A stretch of 64,000 nucleotides of DNA, taken from assembly GCA_963678675.1 (NCBI GenBank), contig OY783192.1:13500424-13564423 (forward strand), written 5' to 3'. Numbering within the stretch: position 1 is the stretch's first letter; each line of letters starts with the position of its first letter. The notes beneath the pieces were generated by a model that saw nothing but the letters and a program-made list of their open reading frames with translations, was not told the origin of the DNA and searched no databases. The position numbers were made by a program, and so were the translations under genes. Positions 44,971-56,750 of the stretch are shown piece after piece. Source of the stretch: Xiphydria camelus. Taxonomy: Eukaryota > Arthropoda > Insecta > Hymenoptera > Xiphydriidae.

Positions 44971-46835
44971 GGGTAGAGGCACCGGTTATAGCCACTTTAA
45001 CGAAGTTACATGATTCACTATTGCATTTTATACGTATTTCTAAGTTATTTCCTTCGCGTAAACTAAACGTAGATAGAGGACACATTAAGGGAATTCCAGT
45101 CGGAGAAAAGAAAGAGATGCTGAATATAGAATTGTGTATAAAAAATAAATAGGTTCACAATTGCTATATCTACCGGTTTTAGCCATTTTGCTCTAGATAT
45201 AGCCACATGAAGGCACCAAATATAGCCACCACCTGCCACTTACGTTTTACTAACATTAGTAATGTTAATGAAGGCATAAAATAAAATAAAACAATTTTAA
45301 GAAACGTATATTAAATATCCGAAAATACAGAAGACATAATGTATCAAAAAGAAGTCTATATAGTAAGTATATCTCGGGCTTTTACAATCTCAAGCCATTT
45401 GTCAAAAGTTAATACTGAAGGAAACACAGGCCAACAAAATTTAACGAAAGCCCTAACCCAGAAACAGGACATTATGTGCCCGAAGGATTTTGGTACGCTG
45501 AATCCGAATCCGGCCTCAGAATTAACCCTATACGTCAGGTTTTCGAGATATCCTAACCTAAAAGTGCGAAAAACACGTTTTCCTGCTAAATTCGGGATTA
45601 CGTATCATCGCGAATAAATTTTTTTTCTAAAAACCGATAACGCCTTTCTAAAGCAGCACTCTTACCCTTTAAAACCATATCTCCAAATTTTGTATATAAT
45701 TTTTTTCATTGAGATATCTATGATTGAAACTAGGTACTTTCGTTATTTCAATACAGCATTGGGTCACATGCAATTTTTCAAATGAACCGATATATTATAT
45801 CAGTCTTCTATATGTAATATGACAGGGTTGGGGGGTTGAGGAAATTTGGGTTTTAATGGACTTAGGTTATACAGTCCTAGGTTACAGCGTTGGGAGTTAA
45901 GGAAATTGCATGTGACCCAATGCTGTATTGAAATAGCGAAAGTACCTAGTTTCAATCATAGATATCTCAATGAAAAAAAATGATATACAAAATTTGGAGA
46001 CATGGTTTTAAAGGGTAAGAGTGCTGCTTTAAAAAGGCGTCATCCGTTTTTAGAAAAAAAATTTATTCACGATGATACATAACCCTGAATTTAGCAGAAA
46101 AGCGTGTTTTTCGCACTTTTAGGTTAGGATATCTCGAAAACCTGACGTATAGGGTTAAATCTGAAGCCAGATTCGGATTCACAGCGTATCAAAATCCTTC
46201 GGGTACACAAGGTCCCGTTTCTGGGTCAGAAATTTGTCGGCCTGTGTAATTTAAGGATATTTCGTTTTCTTTTTGTCATTACGGATGAATCGGGTCATTT
46301 CCAAACATCTTGCAATATTTCTGAAACTGTTTTCTTCTGCTCTGCACTAACAGTACCCAAGGTGGCTATAACTGGTGAAACTGAAGCGCCAGTTTTAGCC
46401 ATTTTGTGACTAAAACTAGGAAAACCATTATTTCGCCGCTCCATTTATAGCCATCTTAATGTTATTAGGTTAGAACAAAAATTTCCTCTAAATTATGAAA
46501 ATTAAGCTAGAGTAGGAACTTACATATGTAATAAAATCAAAATTGTCCCCCTGGTAGTTGCGTTGTGTGAAAATTGCTGGCACATTTGAATAGCGAATTT
46601 CTTAACAAAACTCTTCAGGATCAGTCAAATTCACAACCTTATCAGAGGTACCCGGCATTCACATATTTATGGTGGGAAAAAAGAGACGTGCGCATTTCGA
46701 ATTCAGTTGGTAACAATATGAGGCGGAAAATGCAAACTTTATTTGGCAAATTGCATGTCATTGGCCATATTTAAAACAAAGTAAAGTCGGAAATGGCTAA
46801 AACTGGTTCAGTGGCTAAAACCGGTGCCTCTACCC
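44971..46835. mobile_element. 1.87-kb element with GGGTAGAGGCACCGG ends
   Basis: GGGTAGAGGCACCGGTTATA and its complement are flanked by TA on the left and CA (mutated TA) on the right. Comparison with the uninterrupted repeat at 44090 confirms a TA target. The motif TATAGCCAC/GTGGCTA recurs many times near both ends. It contains the CACAGG-type foldback 45425-46246. A relative lies at 61490-62021. No transposase seen. Confidence 0.75.
45425..46246. mobile_element. CACAGG-type foldback MITE
   Basis: The ends CACAGGCCAACAAAATTT and AAATTTGTCGGCCTGTG bound arms of about 370 bp that mirror around 45840. The flanks (GAAA left, TAA right) do not give a clean TTA. The frame at 45339-45617 is not a recognised protein. 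Confidence 0.7.
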
Positions 46836-47051
46836 CAGTTTAGAAGTTATGATAAGAAAACCATTTTTTTTCGAAACTTTGACACCCTGTATCTTTGTTC
46901 GGAAACATTTTGGAAAAAGGTGCAAATTCCACCTTAAACCGTTAATAATATGAAGCAGAAATACGCTTGCAACTGCACGTACTTATAAGGAACACATTCA
47001 CGTGTCTGACTCGGATTTCACAAAAATGTGACTTGGCGGCTTTTACATCTA

Positions 47052-47794
47052 CAGACTGTTCCCCTCTATACACGCCAGCGTAGCACATTGCATCCAAGAT
47101 GGTCCCCTAAAATTCGGTGACAATACCCACAGCAAGACACGAACCAAATAGACGTTTCAGTCCGAAAAACATCGGTCATCTCAATAGTGGTGAATGTGAC
47201 AGACGCTCTGACAGATAGCTTGATAATCGTTTGGATTTTTTTCGAATAATCAAAATAGTGAACGGAAGCAGTGCCATTTTTCTCTGGTTGCTTGTGCATA
47301 AAGAGCAGAAAAGGAGATATCAGTATCTCAGAAGAAGTGCCATCAGATAAATTACTTCCTAACTGATCGTCTTAACCTCATTTTGATAACCACAAAGATA
47401 TTTGTCCTTCATACGTGATCAAAATCAGGTTAAGACGGTCAGTTAGGAAGTAACTTATCTGATGGCACTTCTTCTGAGATACTGATATCTCCTTTTCTGC
47501 TCTTTATGCACAAGCAACCAGAGAAAAATGGCACTGCTTCCGTTCACTATCTTGATTATTCGAAAAAAATCCAAACGATTATCAAGCTATCTGTCAGAGA
47601 ATCTGTCACATCCACCACTATTGAGATGACCGATGTTTTTCGGACTGAAACATCTATTTGGTTCGTGTCTGGACTATTTGGTTCGTGTCTGGGCTGTCGG
47701 TATTGTCACCGAATTTTAGGGAACTATCTTGGAGCCGATAGCGCCAACCGATATGCAATATGCTACGCTGGCGTGTATAGATGGGAACAGCCTG
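47052..47794. mobile_element. 743-bp TA-flanked foldback element
   Basis: CAGACTGTTCCCCTCTATAC and its complement are flanked by TA (47050-47051, 47795-47796). Arms of about 330 bp meet near 47400. The terminal ~45 bp (ACACGCCAGCGTAGC) is also found in the 5' region of the LINE at about 10335-10382. The paired frames in the arms are mirror images. Confidence 0.75.
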
Positions 47795-48000
47795 TATACC
47801 CCTCATCATATCAAGTATAGCTGAAACATTGGAAAACAACCTGAGATATTACAACATTAAAGCAACGTTTCTGCAATGTTCTGTGCCCCATGGGTTCATT
47901 AAATATTATACTTCTTTCTCGCAATCACATGCTATCCCACATGATTGTAAGAAAGAGATATTTCATTGATGTATAAAAAATATTATTGATATAAACAAAT

Positions 48001-48274
48001 AATTACTTTGCGACTCCGCTAGTATTAGTTAACCTTCCTTTATGCTACATCTAAATGTGTATTCCGTGTTCGTCGCAGCAACGAACGTTAGCTATCTAGG
48101 GTTAACCTAACCTAATCTAATCTAACGCATTGAAATATAAATTAATTAAATTCGGTAAGATTAGATTAGGTTAGGTTAGGCTAGAATCGGCGGAGCGAGC
48201 GAAGCGAGCGGAGCCACAAAAGTTATTTGCCTAGGCAAAAACTATTTGCCTGAAATGACCATTTGTCTACGACA
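48001..48274. repeat. dispersed GGCAAAT / TTAGG foldback, third copy
   Basis: TTAGGTTAGGTTAGG-like runs, CGGAGCGAGCGAAGCGAGCG and a right end TTTGTCTACGACA match the modules at 17000-17217 and 18005-18213. Its left part is diverged. Confidence 0.6.
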
Positions 48275-49118
48275 TATCGACTGCTTGTGAATCGACCGCT
48301 GTCACTCGGTCTGCTCGAGTCATGAACTATCTGCATATACGTTAGATCACCAAACATACTCAGAATAGAGTAACTAGAAGTCCAGAACACTGGTTGATCG
48401 ATTTATCGGAAATTTTCCGAATATACCCGATCATTGAATAAGCATTGACTTGAGCACGGTCTTGACGAAATCAGACTTGAAGCGAATAAGCAAGACTGAA
48501 GGAGCAACTACTTCATGGAATTCGACTTATTTGGTGACTATGAATGCATGGCACAATAAGTAAGACTTAAATGAATAAGTCGCGCTTCGTCTAGTCAGAC
48601 TCAAGTAAGGTATAAGCGTGTTCGGCGCAATAGATTTATTGAACAAAGTTCCAACGAAGAAGCCTATCACGTAGAAATATGAATAATATTCAAGTAAGTT
48701 TTCCTTTAGTTCTATCGAGCTTCTCAATTAATATTTGTACTATCGAAATCTGTTACTGAACTTGACATTGGTAGATCTTTCTTTCGTGTTTAATCACCAA
48801 TAACGTTCAGAACCAATTCCAACGTTCATTACATTCCATGATAAAATAATAATATGGCTTTTCATACAACTAACAAAGAGTTACATCCGTTTTACTAGGA
48901 CCCATCGATTACAGCGTTAAAACTGATTATTACTCTTGATGGTGTAATTTATTCTCATAATGAACCACCCATCGATCGGTCAGAGTGAATGGTAGGAACT
49001 TTATCGTAAGGATAAATTTTATCAAGGAAGTATAACAATATCGGGGCGCACCCTGTATATAAAACCTTTAATTCTGACTATAACAAATGTTTACCTTTAA
49101 TTATCCATTTTGACTTAC
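48275..49118. other. intronic or flanking sequence, no gene recognised
   Basis: It lies downstream of the minus-strand protease exon. A CACCCTGTATA end of a TA element occurs near 49050. The next expected YME1-type exon is not found here, so any intron must extend further left. Confidence 0.4.
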
Positions 49119-49265
49119 CACTAAATCATCAGACGCTCCAGTTGTCACTCTATCAGGACCAAAAATAAGCTCCTCGGCAGCCCTGCCACCCATCATAGCG
49201 TCCATATTAGCCATCAATTGAACTTTAGTAACATGGTATACATCCTTGTCAGGAAGGAATGAAGT
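49119..49265 (-). CDS. YME1L: exon of a YME1/FtsH-family i-AAA mitochondrial protease
   Basis: An intact 147-bp (49-codon) exon on the minus strand, with a TTTTTAG acceptor on its 5' side and a GTAAGT donor on its 3' side, phase 0 at both ends. It reads TSFLPDKDVYHVTKVQLMAN, MDAMMGGRAAEELIFG and PDRVTTGASDDLV. This is the FtsH peptidase segment after the HExxH helix: 'MGGRAAEELIFG' and 'TTGASDDL' are signature blocks of YME1L, an ATP-dependent zinc metalloprotease of the inner mitochondrial membrane facing the intermembrane space. The third zinc-ligand region is close to this segment. No stop or frameshift is present, so it is probably under selection. Neighbouring exons are not in view within several kb on either side. 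FtsH paralogues (AFG3L2, paraplegin) are less likely given MDAMMGGR. Confidence 0.85.
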
Positions 49266-49915
49266 CTAAAAATAATTAACATGTTCAATAAGAAAACAAA
49301 GTGCACTATTAAATAATTATTATAAACGATTATACAAACAATAGGTGAACTAATTCTCAAAGTTGTTAGCTTACATTTTCTTCCAGTTATTGTACCACCG
49401 AATGTGTAACAAAAGGAGAGCAATGATATGAAACCATGATTTCGAAACATTATGTTAATAACTCTTTGAGGATGAAGGATTTTCAATATTGTTACTTTCA
49501 TGAAAGTTAATCCCTGAATATTTCTAGCATCTTAATTTTAAATCCGAAGTCCGTATTTCAAAATACCAAAACGCGGGGACTTATAGTAGATCTAAATTCG
49601 TAAAAATTATACCGTATATCCAGTCAAGAAGTTAAAAAAAGAAATGGCTTAATTTGTCTTATACTTATACCGCCGGTTAATGATAGATCGACGGACTAAG
49701 TATTATTGATTGACGGTTAAGTTCCTCTTAAGCCGCCCGCTCGACAGTCGCAATCAGCTGAACTCAGGCTGTTCGAGTAACAGCAATCGAGATTGACAGT
49801 CGATAGTTATTGCTGGATTACGAAATTCATGAAGTATCAATGAAAAATATGGTTAATTGTGTTATGATCGTACAGTGATCTGACATATTTAATGTGGCAA
49901 GAATCTTCAGATATA
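49266..49915 (-). other. probable intron upstream of the protease exon
   Basis: AT-rich, no repeat boundaries seen before 49916. The frame at 49214-49501 (minus) simply runs from intron into the exon in the wrong phase. Confidence 0.5.
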
Positions 49916-50929
49916 CCGTATGTCCGTCGGTAAACGCAAGAAGCCTGAGTATACCTCAAATTTGACTACCTGACTTCGGTAGTTCAAATTTTAGGTACAC
50001 TCACAAGGAAAGTACCCGAGGCCGCCGCTTCTGATCTTGATGAAACTACGTAAATTTAAAGTTTATCGAAAAATAAGAGATCCCTATTTTTTTAAAGCAG
50101 CCCAATTACAGTTTAAGGGTGTGAAATGGACCCCTGAACTTTCACCCCCCTCGAGCTATCTCCGAAACGAAGCGAGATAGATGAAACTGTAAACATACGT
50201 TTTGTTTGGTTTTTTCAACGTAATAAAATGCTTTAAACCGATTTTGGATAAACGTATTATTTTTCAAAAAAAAAATTTGTTTTAATTTAATTTTTCGAAA
50301 TATCGGTTTGGTCATATGGACAAAAATGTAGGAAATTTTATTACAAATTCAACTATATATGATAAGATATATTTCCCTCCTACAGTTTTCCAAATTTCTA
50401 ACTTTTATGTTTGAGCGGGCTATCAAAGGCAGTGAAGCGATAGGTCGGGGGTAATTACTTCTATTATATGTATTTTAGTGCCACTTTTCTTTCATTTAAT
50501 AAAGTTCAACTTTCAATGGCTCATAATTATGGCAATAATGGTACTCCGTGAAAAAAATGTTTCATACAAAGTTGTTTCTTACACCAGGCACACGTAATAA
50601 TGGCACCATCGCCACATACATATGTGGCATCGTAATTTCGGGTCCTGTGCATAACAAAATTCTACAAGATGTTCAAATTCAGGAGGTCTCGTGTCTACAT
50701 ATCCACTCTTGTACCACGAATATTTAATGAAGTTAGTAAACCGTGGCGAAGAAAACTGATTATGAGTAAGGGATTGAAGTTTTAGAATATTATCTCTCAA
50801 ATGTTATCTCCGAAACGAAGCGAGATAGATGAAAAGTTTAAACGTACGCGTTGTTTGGTTTTTTCAGTGTAATAAAATGCCCTTAATAGATTTTAGATAA
50901 ATACATTATTTTTCAAAAAAAGAAAATTG

Positions 50930-51375
50930 TTTAAATCTAATTTACCGTTTGTGTGTAGGTAATTAATTATGTATAATTTTTGAAAGAGCAAGATAACACA
51001 CGTTAGAATAGATCGCTAAATTTTTATACTTTTTTGTTAGAATTATTTTCTTCTTTAACTTTCTTCTTCGCGTACTGGTTCCTCCAGTACTCTTCACATT
51101 TTTGCAAATCTCGTTCTACTTCGGCCATGGATGGTCCTGTCGTGCGGAATATCAGTTCCAGCGGTTTCTCGAGAGACGTCAATGGTATGCGCCCGCTAGC
51201 AAGATTCTCTACGATCTTCTCAAAAGTCGGTAACTTATTTGAACTCATCACTTGATAAGTTAAAGAAGAAAATAATTCTAACAAAAAAGTATAAAAATTC
51301 AGCGATCTAATCTAACGTGTGAGTTATCTTGCTCTTTCAAAAATTATACATAATTAATTAACTACACACATACGG
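50930..51375. mobile_element. nested foldback with single-copy centre
   Basis: TAATTAATTATGTATAATTT and following GAGCAAGATAAC...CACGTTAGA sequence occur at about 50960-51055 and inverted at 51245-51375. The ~190 bp between the arms is not palindromic and carries an open frame. Confidence 0.6.
51024..51248 (-). CDS. hypothetical 74-residue protein in the nested foldback
   Basis: From an ATG at 51248 the minus strand reads MSSNKLPTFEKIVENLASGR, then IPLTSLEKPLELIF and an acidic/basic helix-rich tail ending in lysines and TAA. There are no stops over the whole single-copy centre, and the composition is balanced like real protein. I do not recognise a family. 'FEKIVENLASGRIP' faintly recalls short peroxin-type FxxIxxLxxSGxxIP motifs, but that is not enough for a call. 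It may be a captured host exon or chance. Confidence 0.3.
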   Translation of the reverse strand: MSSNKLPTFEKIVENLASGRIPLTSLEKPLELIFRTTGPSMAEVERDLQKCEEYWRNQYAKKKVKEENNSNKKV

Positions 51376-52452
51376 AAAATAATATAAATAAATTAACAGT
51401 CCGATTTATTAACAAGATTTCTGAACAATTTTTGTCCATTTTATTTTGATAATATTCGGTTGATTATATTTGCAGAGAGAATGTTACCGTGGTCTGGTGA
51501 CGGATATTTACACACACGCTAATTAATAACGCGTGTCTACAATGTCACAATTTATGTTTTCATCGTATAATAACACTAAAGTTAATTATAATGGAAAAGG
51601 ATTACTTAAAGATATAAGATAATTAATAAATCCACTTTTATATTTAAACCTACGACCTCCTATCACGTCACTACTATCGGGTGGACCAATAGTTTCTTCG
51701 ACGTATAAAGAAACACCACCAGCTGATGAGCGTCGTTGTGTTTACCAGCGCGGTGACCTCACCACGCAGTCGTATCGCGGTAATAAGAGAACATTATGTC
51801 GGCGACGGCAGTGACGCACAGCCGGCGAGGGTTTTCGATGCATCGAAAAAACTATTTTATATAATAGAGAGACGACCTCCTATTCCATCACTGCCATTGG
51901 TAGCCCGCTCGAACATAAAAGTTGGAAATTTGGAAAATTGTAGGAGGGAAATATATGTTATCATATATGGTTAAATTTGTAATAAAATTTCCTACATTTT
52001 TGTTCATATGACCAAAAAGATATTTCGAAAAATTATATTAAAAAAATTTTTTTTGAAAAATAATGCGTTTATCCAAAATCTGTTTAAGGCATTTTATTAC
52101 ATTGAAAAAACCAAACAAAACGTATGTTTACACTTTTCATCTATCTCGCTTCGTTTCGGAGATATCTCGAGGGGGGGGTGAAAGTTCAGGGGTCCATTTC
52201 ACCCCCTTAAACTAAAATTTGGCAGCTATAAAAAAATAGGGGTCTTATTTTTCGATAAACTTTAAATTTACGGAGTTTTATCAAGATCGGAGCGGCGGCC
52301 TCGGATACTTTTCTTGTCAGATTTCTTGCGTTTGCCGACAGACATACGGTATAATATAACGGTATACGGGGGGGAGGGGGGGGGGGACGGTATAATAAAA
52401 CGTTATCGACACCACACTATGTAATTAAAAGGTTAAAACCGATTACAATATT

Positions 52453-52602
52453 GAAGGGTTTCTTTCAAAAACAACATTTGTCAAAAACGATAGTATTAGT
52501 CCCGATAGTATTAGTAATAATGCCTACTCTCTAGGCAGGCATATTACCAATACTACATGGATTGGCGTTTTTGACAAATGTTGCTTATGAAAGAAACCCT
52601 TC
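52453..52602. mobile_element. 150-bp hairpin MITE with GAAGGGTTTC ends
   Basis: GAAGGGTTTCTTTCAAAAAC pairs with its inverted copy. The first six bases GAAGGG equal the ends of the Sola-like element at 1596. Flanks are ATT/AAT, with no exact duplication. Confidence 0.6.
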
Positions 52603-53214
52603 AATTTAATTCAAATAATTAATGTCGGCTAACCAGATATTATACCTATGAAGCTAAATCACTCAAACAAATCTGACTGAATGAACAACAATTAATATTA
52701 TGATCCCTCAGAGAGAACAACCACATATCAATTTTATCAGCAGTCATTCCATGCCAAATGTATTACTTTTTAGACTAAATTTTCAATTTTTCCCAAATTT
52801 TAATATATGGTATCAATTATATAGAAAATACGTATGCCAAACCATTTTTAAAAATGATGATACTTAAAAGGCTTAGAATCGATTTGTTTTAAAAAATCAT
52901 ATCATTAAAAGTAAAAATCGCAAATTAATGGAATTTGGCACACACGCGGGGATACGCTTTTTCTTTATACGGAAACTAAGAAACGTGAAAAAAATTCATA
53001 CTTTCTTTTAAACAAGTAATTTTATAAGTCCCTCTTTTTCAGGTCTTCTAATTTTTTTTTAAACTGAACAAAATTAGCATATAGTAACATTCATGTTCTT
53101 CTCGATCATCGAATACAAAACATTGTTATTTTGTAAACAAATTTATAACTATTTTAATAGTAGCGCAAAGCTTACTTCTGTAGTTTTGTTGCTGGCGGTT
53201 CTCGCGTATGCCTA
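52603..53214. other. AT-rich spacer
   Basis: A run of G near 52370-52393 precedes it. A CATTCCATGCCAAAT motif resembles the inner repeat of the 35517 element. No gene. Confidence 0.4.
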
Positions 53215-53965
53215 CTCTTCTACCCTCCACTATCTAGAGTTAAGTCCGATTTATAAACTTTTCAGTTGCCGCTACCGGCCGCTGTTCCCGTTACCGTTGC
53301 CGCTGCTGTTTCAGAGTGCCATTTTAGGCCGGTCAAAATCGACGATAAATTAACAAAACATGATGTATCTGATATTTTTGTATGTTGTTTGGACCCATTA
53401 GGGCTATGTGTATCCAAGTTTGCAACTCTCAAAAAGTCGTAGAAAAATTTTTACACAATAACAACCGCGAAATTTTTGGACTTGTTTCAGATTCTGCTCT
53501 TTATCTCCTAATCCATGCATTTTTCGTCGAAAGCTATTCTATACGTTTTTTAAGAGCATTAAATTTGTGATAAATTAAGCTCAACCGAAGCTCTGTAGGT
53601 CAATTGGTTACTGAATTACAGCACTTTGAATATAGGGCAGTTTTTCCAAAGATTGAAAATTTTAGTTTTAGACCTGTTTTGGACCGAAATTGCGTCGAAA
53701 CCATTGATCCTACGAGTAGAACTTAAGAATATAATTTGTAGGCAATTTAATTAGCTTTAAAATTGTATGGTCACTCTCCAAAGTGATCGTTGAGTGTCCG
53801 TAAAAAAAGTCATCAAAAAACTATGATTTATAATTAAAAATTCTCTGTGAATTATAAAATTTATGACCATAAGAATTAGTCGATTATTTTGATTATTTTT
53901 TACTTATTATTCAAATAATGTGCCTCCTTTGTCTAGCGTCTTTTTATGTGTGGCAACGCATATTA

Positions 53966-56670
53966 CACAGGCACACAAAAAAAAAGCTCCTGTTCCCGGA
54001 ACCAGACCAGTATATCTTTGTTTTTTGAGGTTGCTGAATTCGAATCCGGTGTCCGTTTGTCTCCATCACGTCACGTTCAAGGTCATTTCAAGGTCAAATC
54101 CTGGAAAAATAGTCAAATCGATTCAAATTATTATTCCTATATATTTTTGAGGTCGCTGAATCCAAATCCGATGTCCATTTGATCCGACAAGGTCAAATTC
54201 AAGGTCATTTCAAGGTCAAATGTATTTATTCTGCCAAAAATGAATTTTTGACTGCAGATTCTGAAAGAACGGGAAATTTTACGTCTAGATATGTATTCAA
54301 TTTTGTTGATAACATAACCCCCAAGGTCATTTCAAGATCAAATCTAGCAAAAATGTTCTAATCTAAAGTCCAAGCTGACCCCCTCCATGGGAGTGCTGGT
54401 CGACGTGTTTCCACTCATAGGGCGCCGGGTCGCGCGTGGAGTGGATAGCGGAGCTTCGATCGCGCCGGCTCGGGTCTGTAGTAAGAGAGGCCGTGACGGA
54501 GCGGTCAGTCGGAAGGCTGTCGCCTATGGCGGTTTCCTAGCTCTCTCGTGTCTTCAATGCATTACCGCGGATCGGCGTCCATGACCGAATGATCCGTTGA
54601 GCAGTACACGTCTTTGACGTTTAAAAGACGCGGAGGTCTGTTTGGAGATCTGCCAAGTTTTTTTTTCCATGCATCAACTCACTCAGTTCCGAGCGAGAAT
54701 AAATCTGTTCTCGTACCGCAAAATAAATTTTGAAATCCAGTCACGTGATCTCTCAATTCAAGTGAATTGGAGCTCATCGTTGTAAATTTGATACAGCGAA
54801 TATACGTGGTGTGCCTGCACCCTGAGTACCTCCACGCGGTGACGGCGGACAACGGTTTTTTGTATTGTTTATTTTTCCGGCAAAATCCCTGGATGAAGGC
54901 GTCCAAGCCTTCATGGCAGGCACACGGAAATGTGTTACGATACAGCGGTTCTCACAAGGAACCCCAGTATCGGCAGTTGGTCTGGGTAAGCAAGCGGGTC
55001 TGCAATCGTCGTCATCAAGCGACCGCAGCTATGCATTGGTGGAAAACTTGGCTACTGTAGAGTCTATCACTACAAGTTCGGATCACATATGCAATAAGGA
55101 TCCAGATTCATTTTGCTATGTTTGTGGTAAGTATGAAGCATCAAAGAATCGCAAACGTATTTCAGAGCGTATAAGGAACCGTATGAATGTTTGAAAACTC
55201 TATTAGCAGCAATAAAATAAGATGACCACAAATGGCAAGTTTGCGGAGATTTTAAAATCCTCACAATAATTCTGGGACAGCAATCTGGCTATACAAAAAA
55301 ACCGTGTTATCTTTGTAAATGGGATAGTAGAGATAAATAAAATCATTACGTGAAAAAGGTTTGGGAACCTAGAACATCCTTCGTTGTAGGATCCGACAAT
55401 ATCTTACAGCAGCCGTTGATAGATTCAAAGAAGGTATTAATACCTCCATTATACATATAAAGTTAGGACTCATGAAACAATTCGTCAAAGCGTTGAATAA
55501 AGAAAGCGATTGTTACAAATACTTACGAGATCAATTTCCAGGTCTATCTGATGCTAAAGTAGGCGCGGGAGTATTCGATGGACCTCAGATCAGAAAAATG
55601 TTTAGAGACAATCACTTCGTAACTCAAATGAGCTCTATTGAGAAGAATGCGTGGATCAGCTTCAAGAAAGTATGTAGTAATTTTCTAGGCAATCACATAA
55701 GAGCTCGGACTAGAACAAAATAATATCTGACATGGTTGAGAATTTCAGGAGATTGGAATGTAACATGAGTTTAAAATTACATATGATGGACAGTCACGTG
55801 GACGAATTTCCAGATAACGTTGGCAATTTCAGTGAAGAACAAGGAGAACGTTTCCACCAAGATTTTAAAGATGTAGAACGAAGATTTCAGGGTAGATGGG
55901 ATGAAAACATGATGGCAGATTTCTGTTGGATGTTGCAGAGAGAAAGCGCGGAAAAAGGAAAAAAACGCAAGAGAAATCCCTTGCACAGATCTTTTGAGAA
56001 TAAACGAGTACGTTATAAAAGAAGGCGAAACGATAAAGAAGTAGCAGAGTGAAATACAAAATACACGTTCCAGCGACTCCAAAAATATAACGGAGTGATG
56101 ATGGAAAAGATTTGAACATTTTTGCTGGATTTGACCTTGAAATGAACTTGACCCTGACATACTGGTGGCAAACGAACCTCGGATTCTAAGTCAGTGACCT
56201 CGAAAACATATTGACGTGGTAGTTTATTCTCGTGAAGACACATTTTCTTATTTTTGCAATTGTCATATGAACCTTCCATACAATAATATAACGTGACCTT
56301 GAAATGACCTTAGGGGTTATGTTATCAAAAAAATTGGATACATATCTAGACGTAAAATTTCCCGTTCTTTTAGAATCTGCAGTAAAAAAAATCATTTTTG
56401 GGAGAATAAATACATTTGACCTTGAAATGACCTTGAATTTGACCTTGTCGGATCAAACGGACGTCGGATTTGGATTCAGCGATCCCAAGAATATATAGGA
56501 ATAATAATTTGAATCGATTTGACTATTTTTCCAGGATTTTACCTTGAAATGACCTTGATCGTGACGTGATGGAGACAAACGAATAACGGATTCGGATTCA
56601 GCGACCTCAAAAACATGAAGATATACTGGTCTGGTTCCGGGAATAGGAACTTTTTTTTTGTGTGCCTGTG
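53966..56670. mobile_element. CACTA-like transposon (CACAGG ends), TTA duplication
   Basis: A 2,705-bp element with ends CACAGGCACACAAAAAAAA and complement, flanked by TTA (53963-53965, 56671-56673). About 400 bp at each end is packed with CAAGGTCATTTCAAGGTCAA-type repeats, as expected for subterminal transposase sites. It carries a decayed transposase. A GC-rich unexplained block lies at 54370-54640. Confidence 0.8.
55070..56052 (+). pseudogene. CACTA-like (CMC-group) transposase with internal deletion
   Basis: The N-terminal zinc ribbon reads KDPDSFCYVCGKYEASKNRK. An internal deletion then joins directly to AYKEPYECLKTLLAAIK and HKWQVCGDFKI, GQQSGYTKKPCYLCKWDSRD (a C-x2-C in the RNase-H insertion), KLGLMKQFVKALNKES, FPGLSDAKVGAGVFDGPQIR, NFLGNH, and from 55732 NMSLKLHMMDSHVDEFPDN and GERFHQDFKDVERRFQGRW. 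The last block (HxDxFPxNxGxxSEEQGERFHQD) is diagnostic of a widespread arthropod transposase family. The superfamily label is inferred from the CAC ends and TTA duplication. In-frame stops at about 55235, 55338, 55460 and 55723 and two frame changes show loss of function. Confidence 0.75.
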
Positions 56671-56689
56671 TTATCAATTAGCCGTGGCC

Positions 56690-56750
56690 CAGTAGAGAAA
56701 ACCACGATACACTCAAATGTTTGAGTGTATCGTGGGGAAAACGAGATCTG
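56690..56750. repeat. short perfect hairpin
   Basis: CACGATACACTCAAA and TTTGAGTGTATCGTG pair around TG at about 56717. It has a possible stem-loop function in the spacer after the CACTA-like element, or is a micro-foldback. Confidence 0.5.

Larger units (their letters stand above)
43935..46965. mobile_element. CAGGGTG-type TA element with tandem and inverted inner copies
   Basis: CAGGGTGGACCAGGTTAAAC follows (TA)n. An inner block (ATACAGGGTGTCAAAGTTTCG to GCGCCACTGGATATTTTGC) occurs at 44035-44260, repeats in tandem at 44455-44680, and returns inverted at 44825-44970 plus 46835-46910. The inverted part is split by the element 44971-46835. The right end near 46965 is diverged. No gene. Confidence 0.6.
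49916..52349. mobile_element. 2.4-kb TA-flanked CCGTATGTCC-type foldback
   Basis: CCGTATGTCCGTCGGTAAAC and complement lie in TA (49914-49915, 52350-52351). TIRs of about 300 bp include TCTCCGAAACGAAGCGAGAT. The interior repeats this block (50165, 50808) and holds a second foldback with a unique centre (next entries). Same end type as the ISL2EU-like element at 40035. Confidence 0.75.

Noticed and set aside
48527..49118. Next YME1L exon downstream of the conserved exon
   Set aside because: No frame with the expected region following GASDDL (helix leading to MVxxxGMS) was found on the minus strand.
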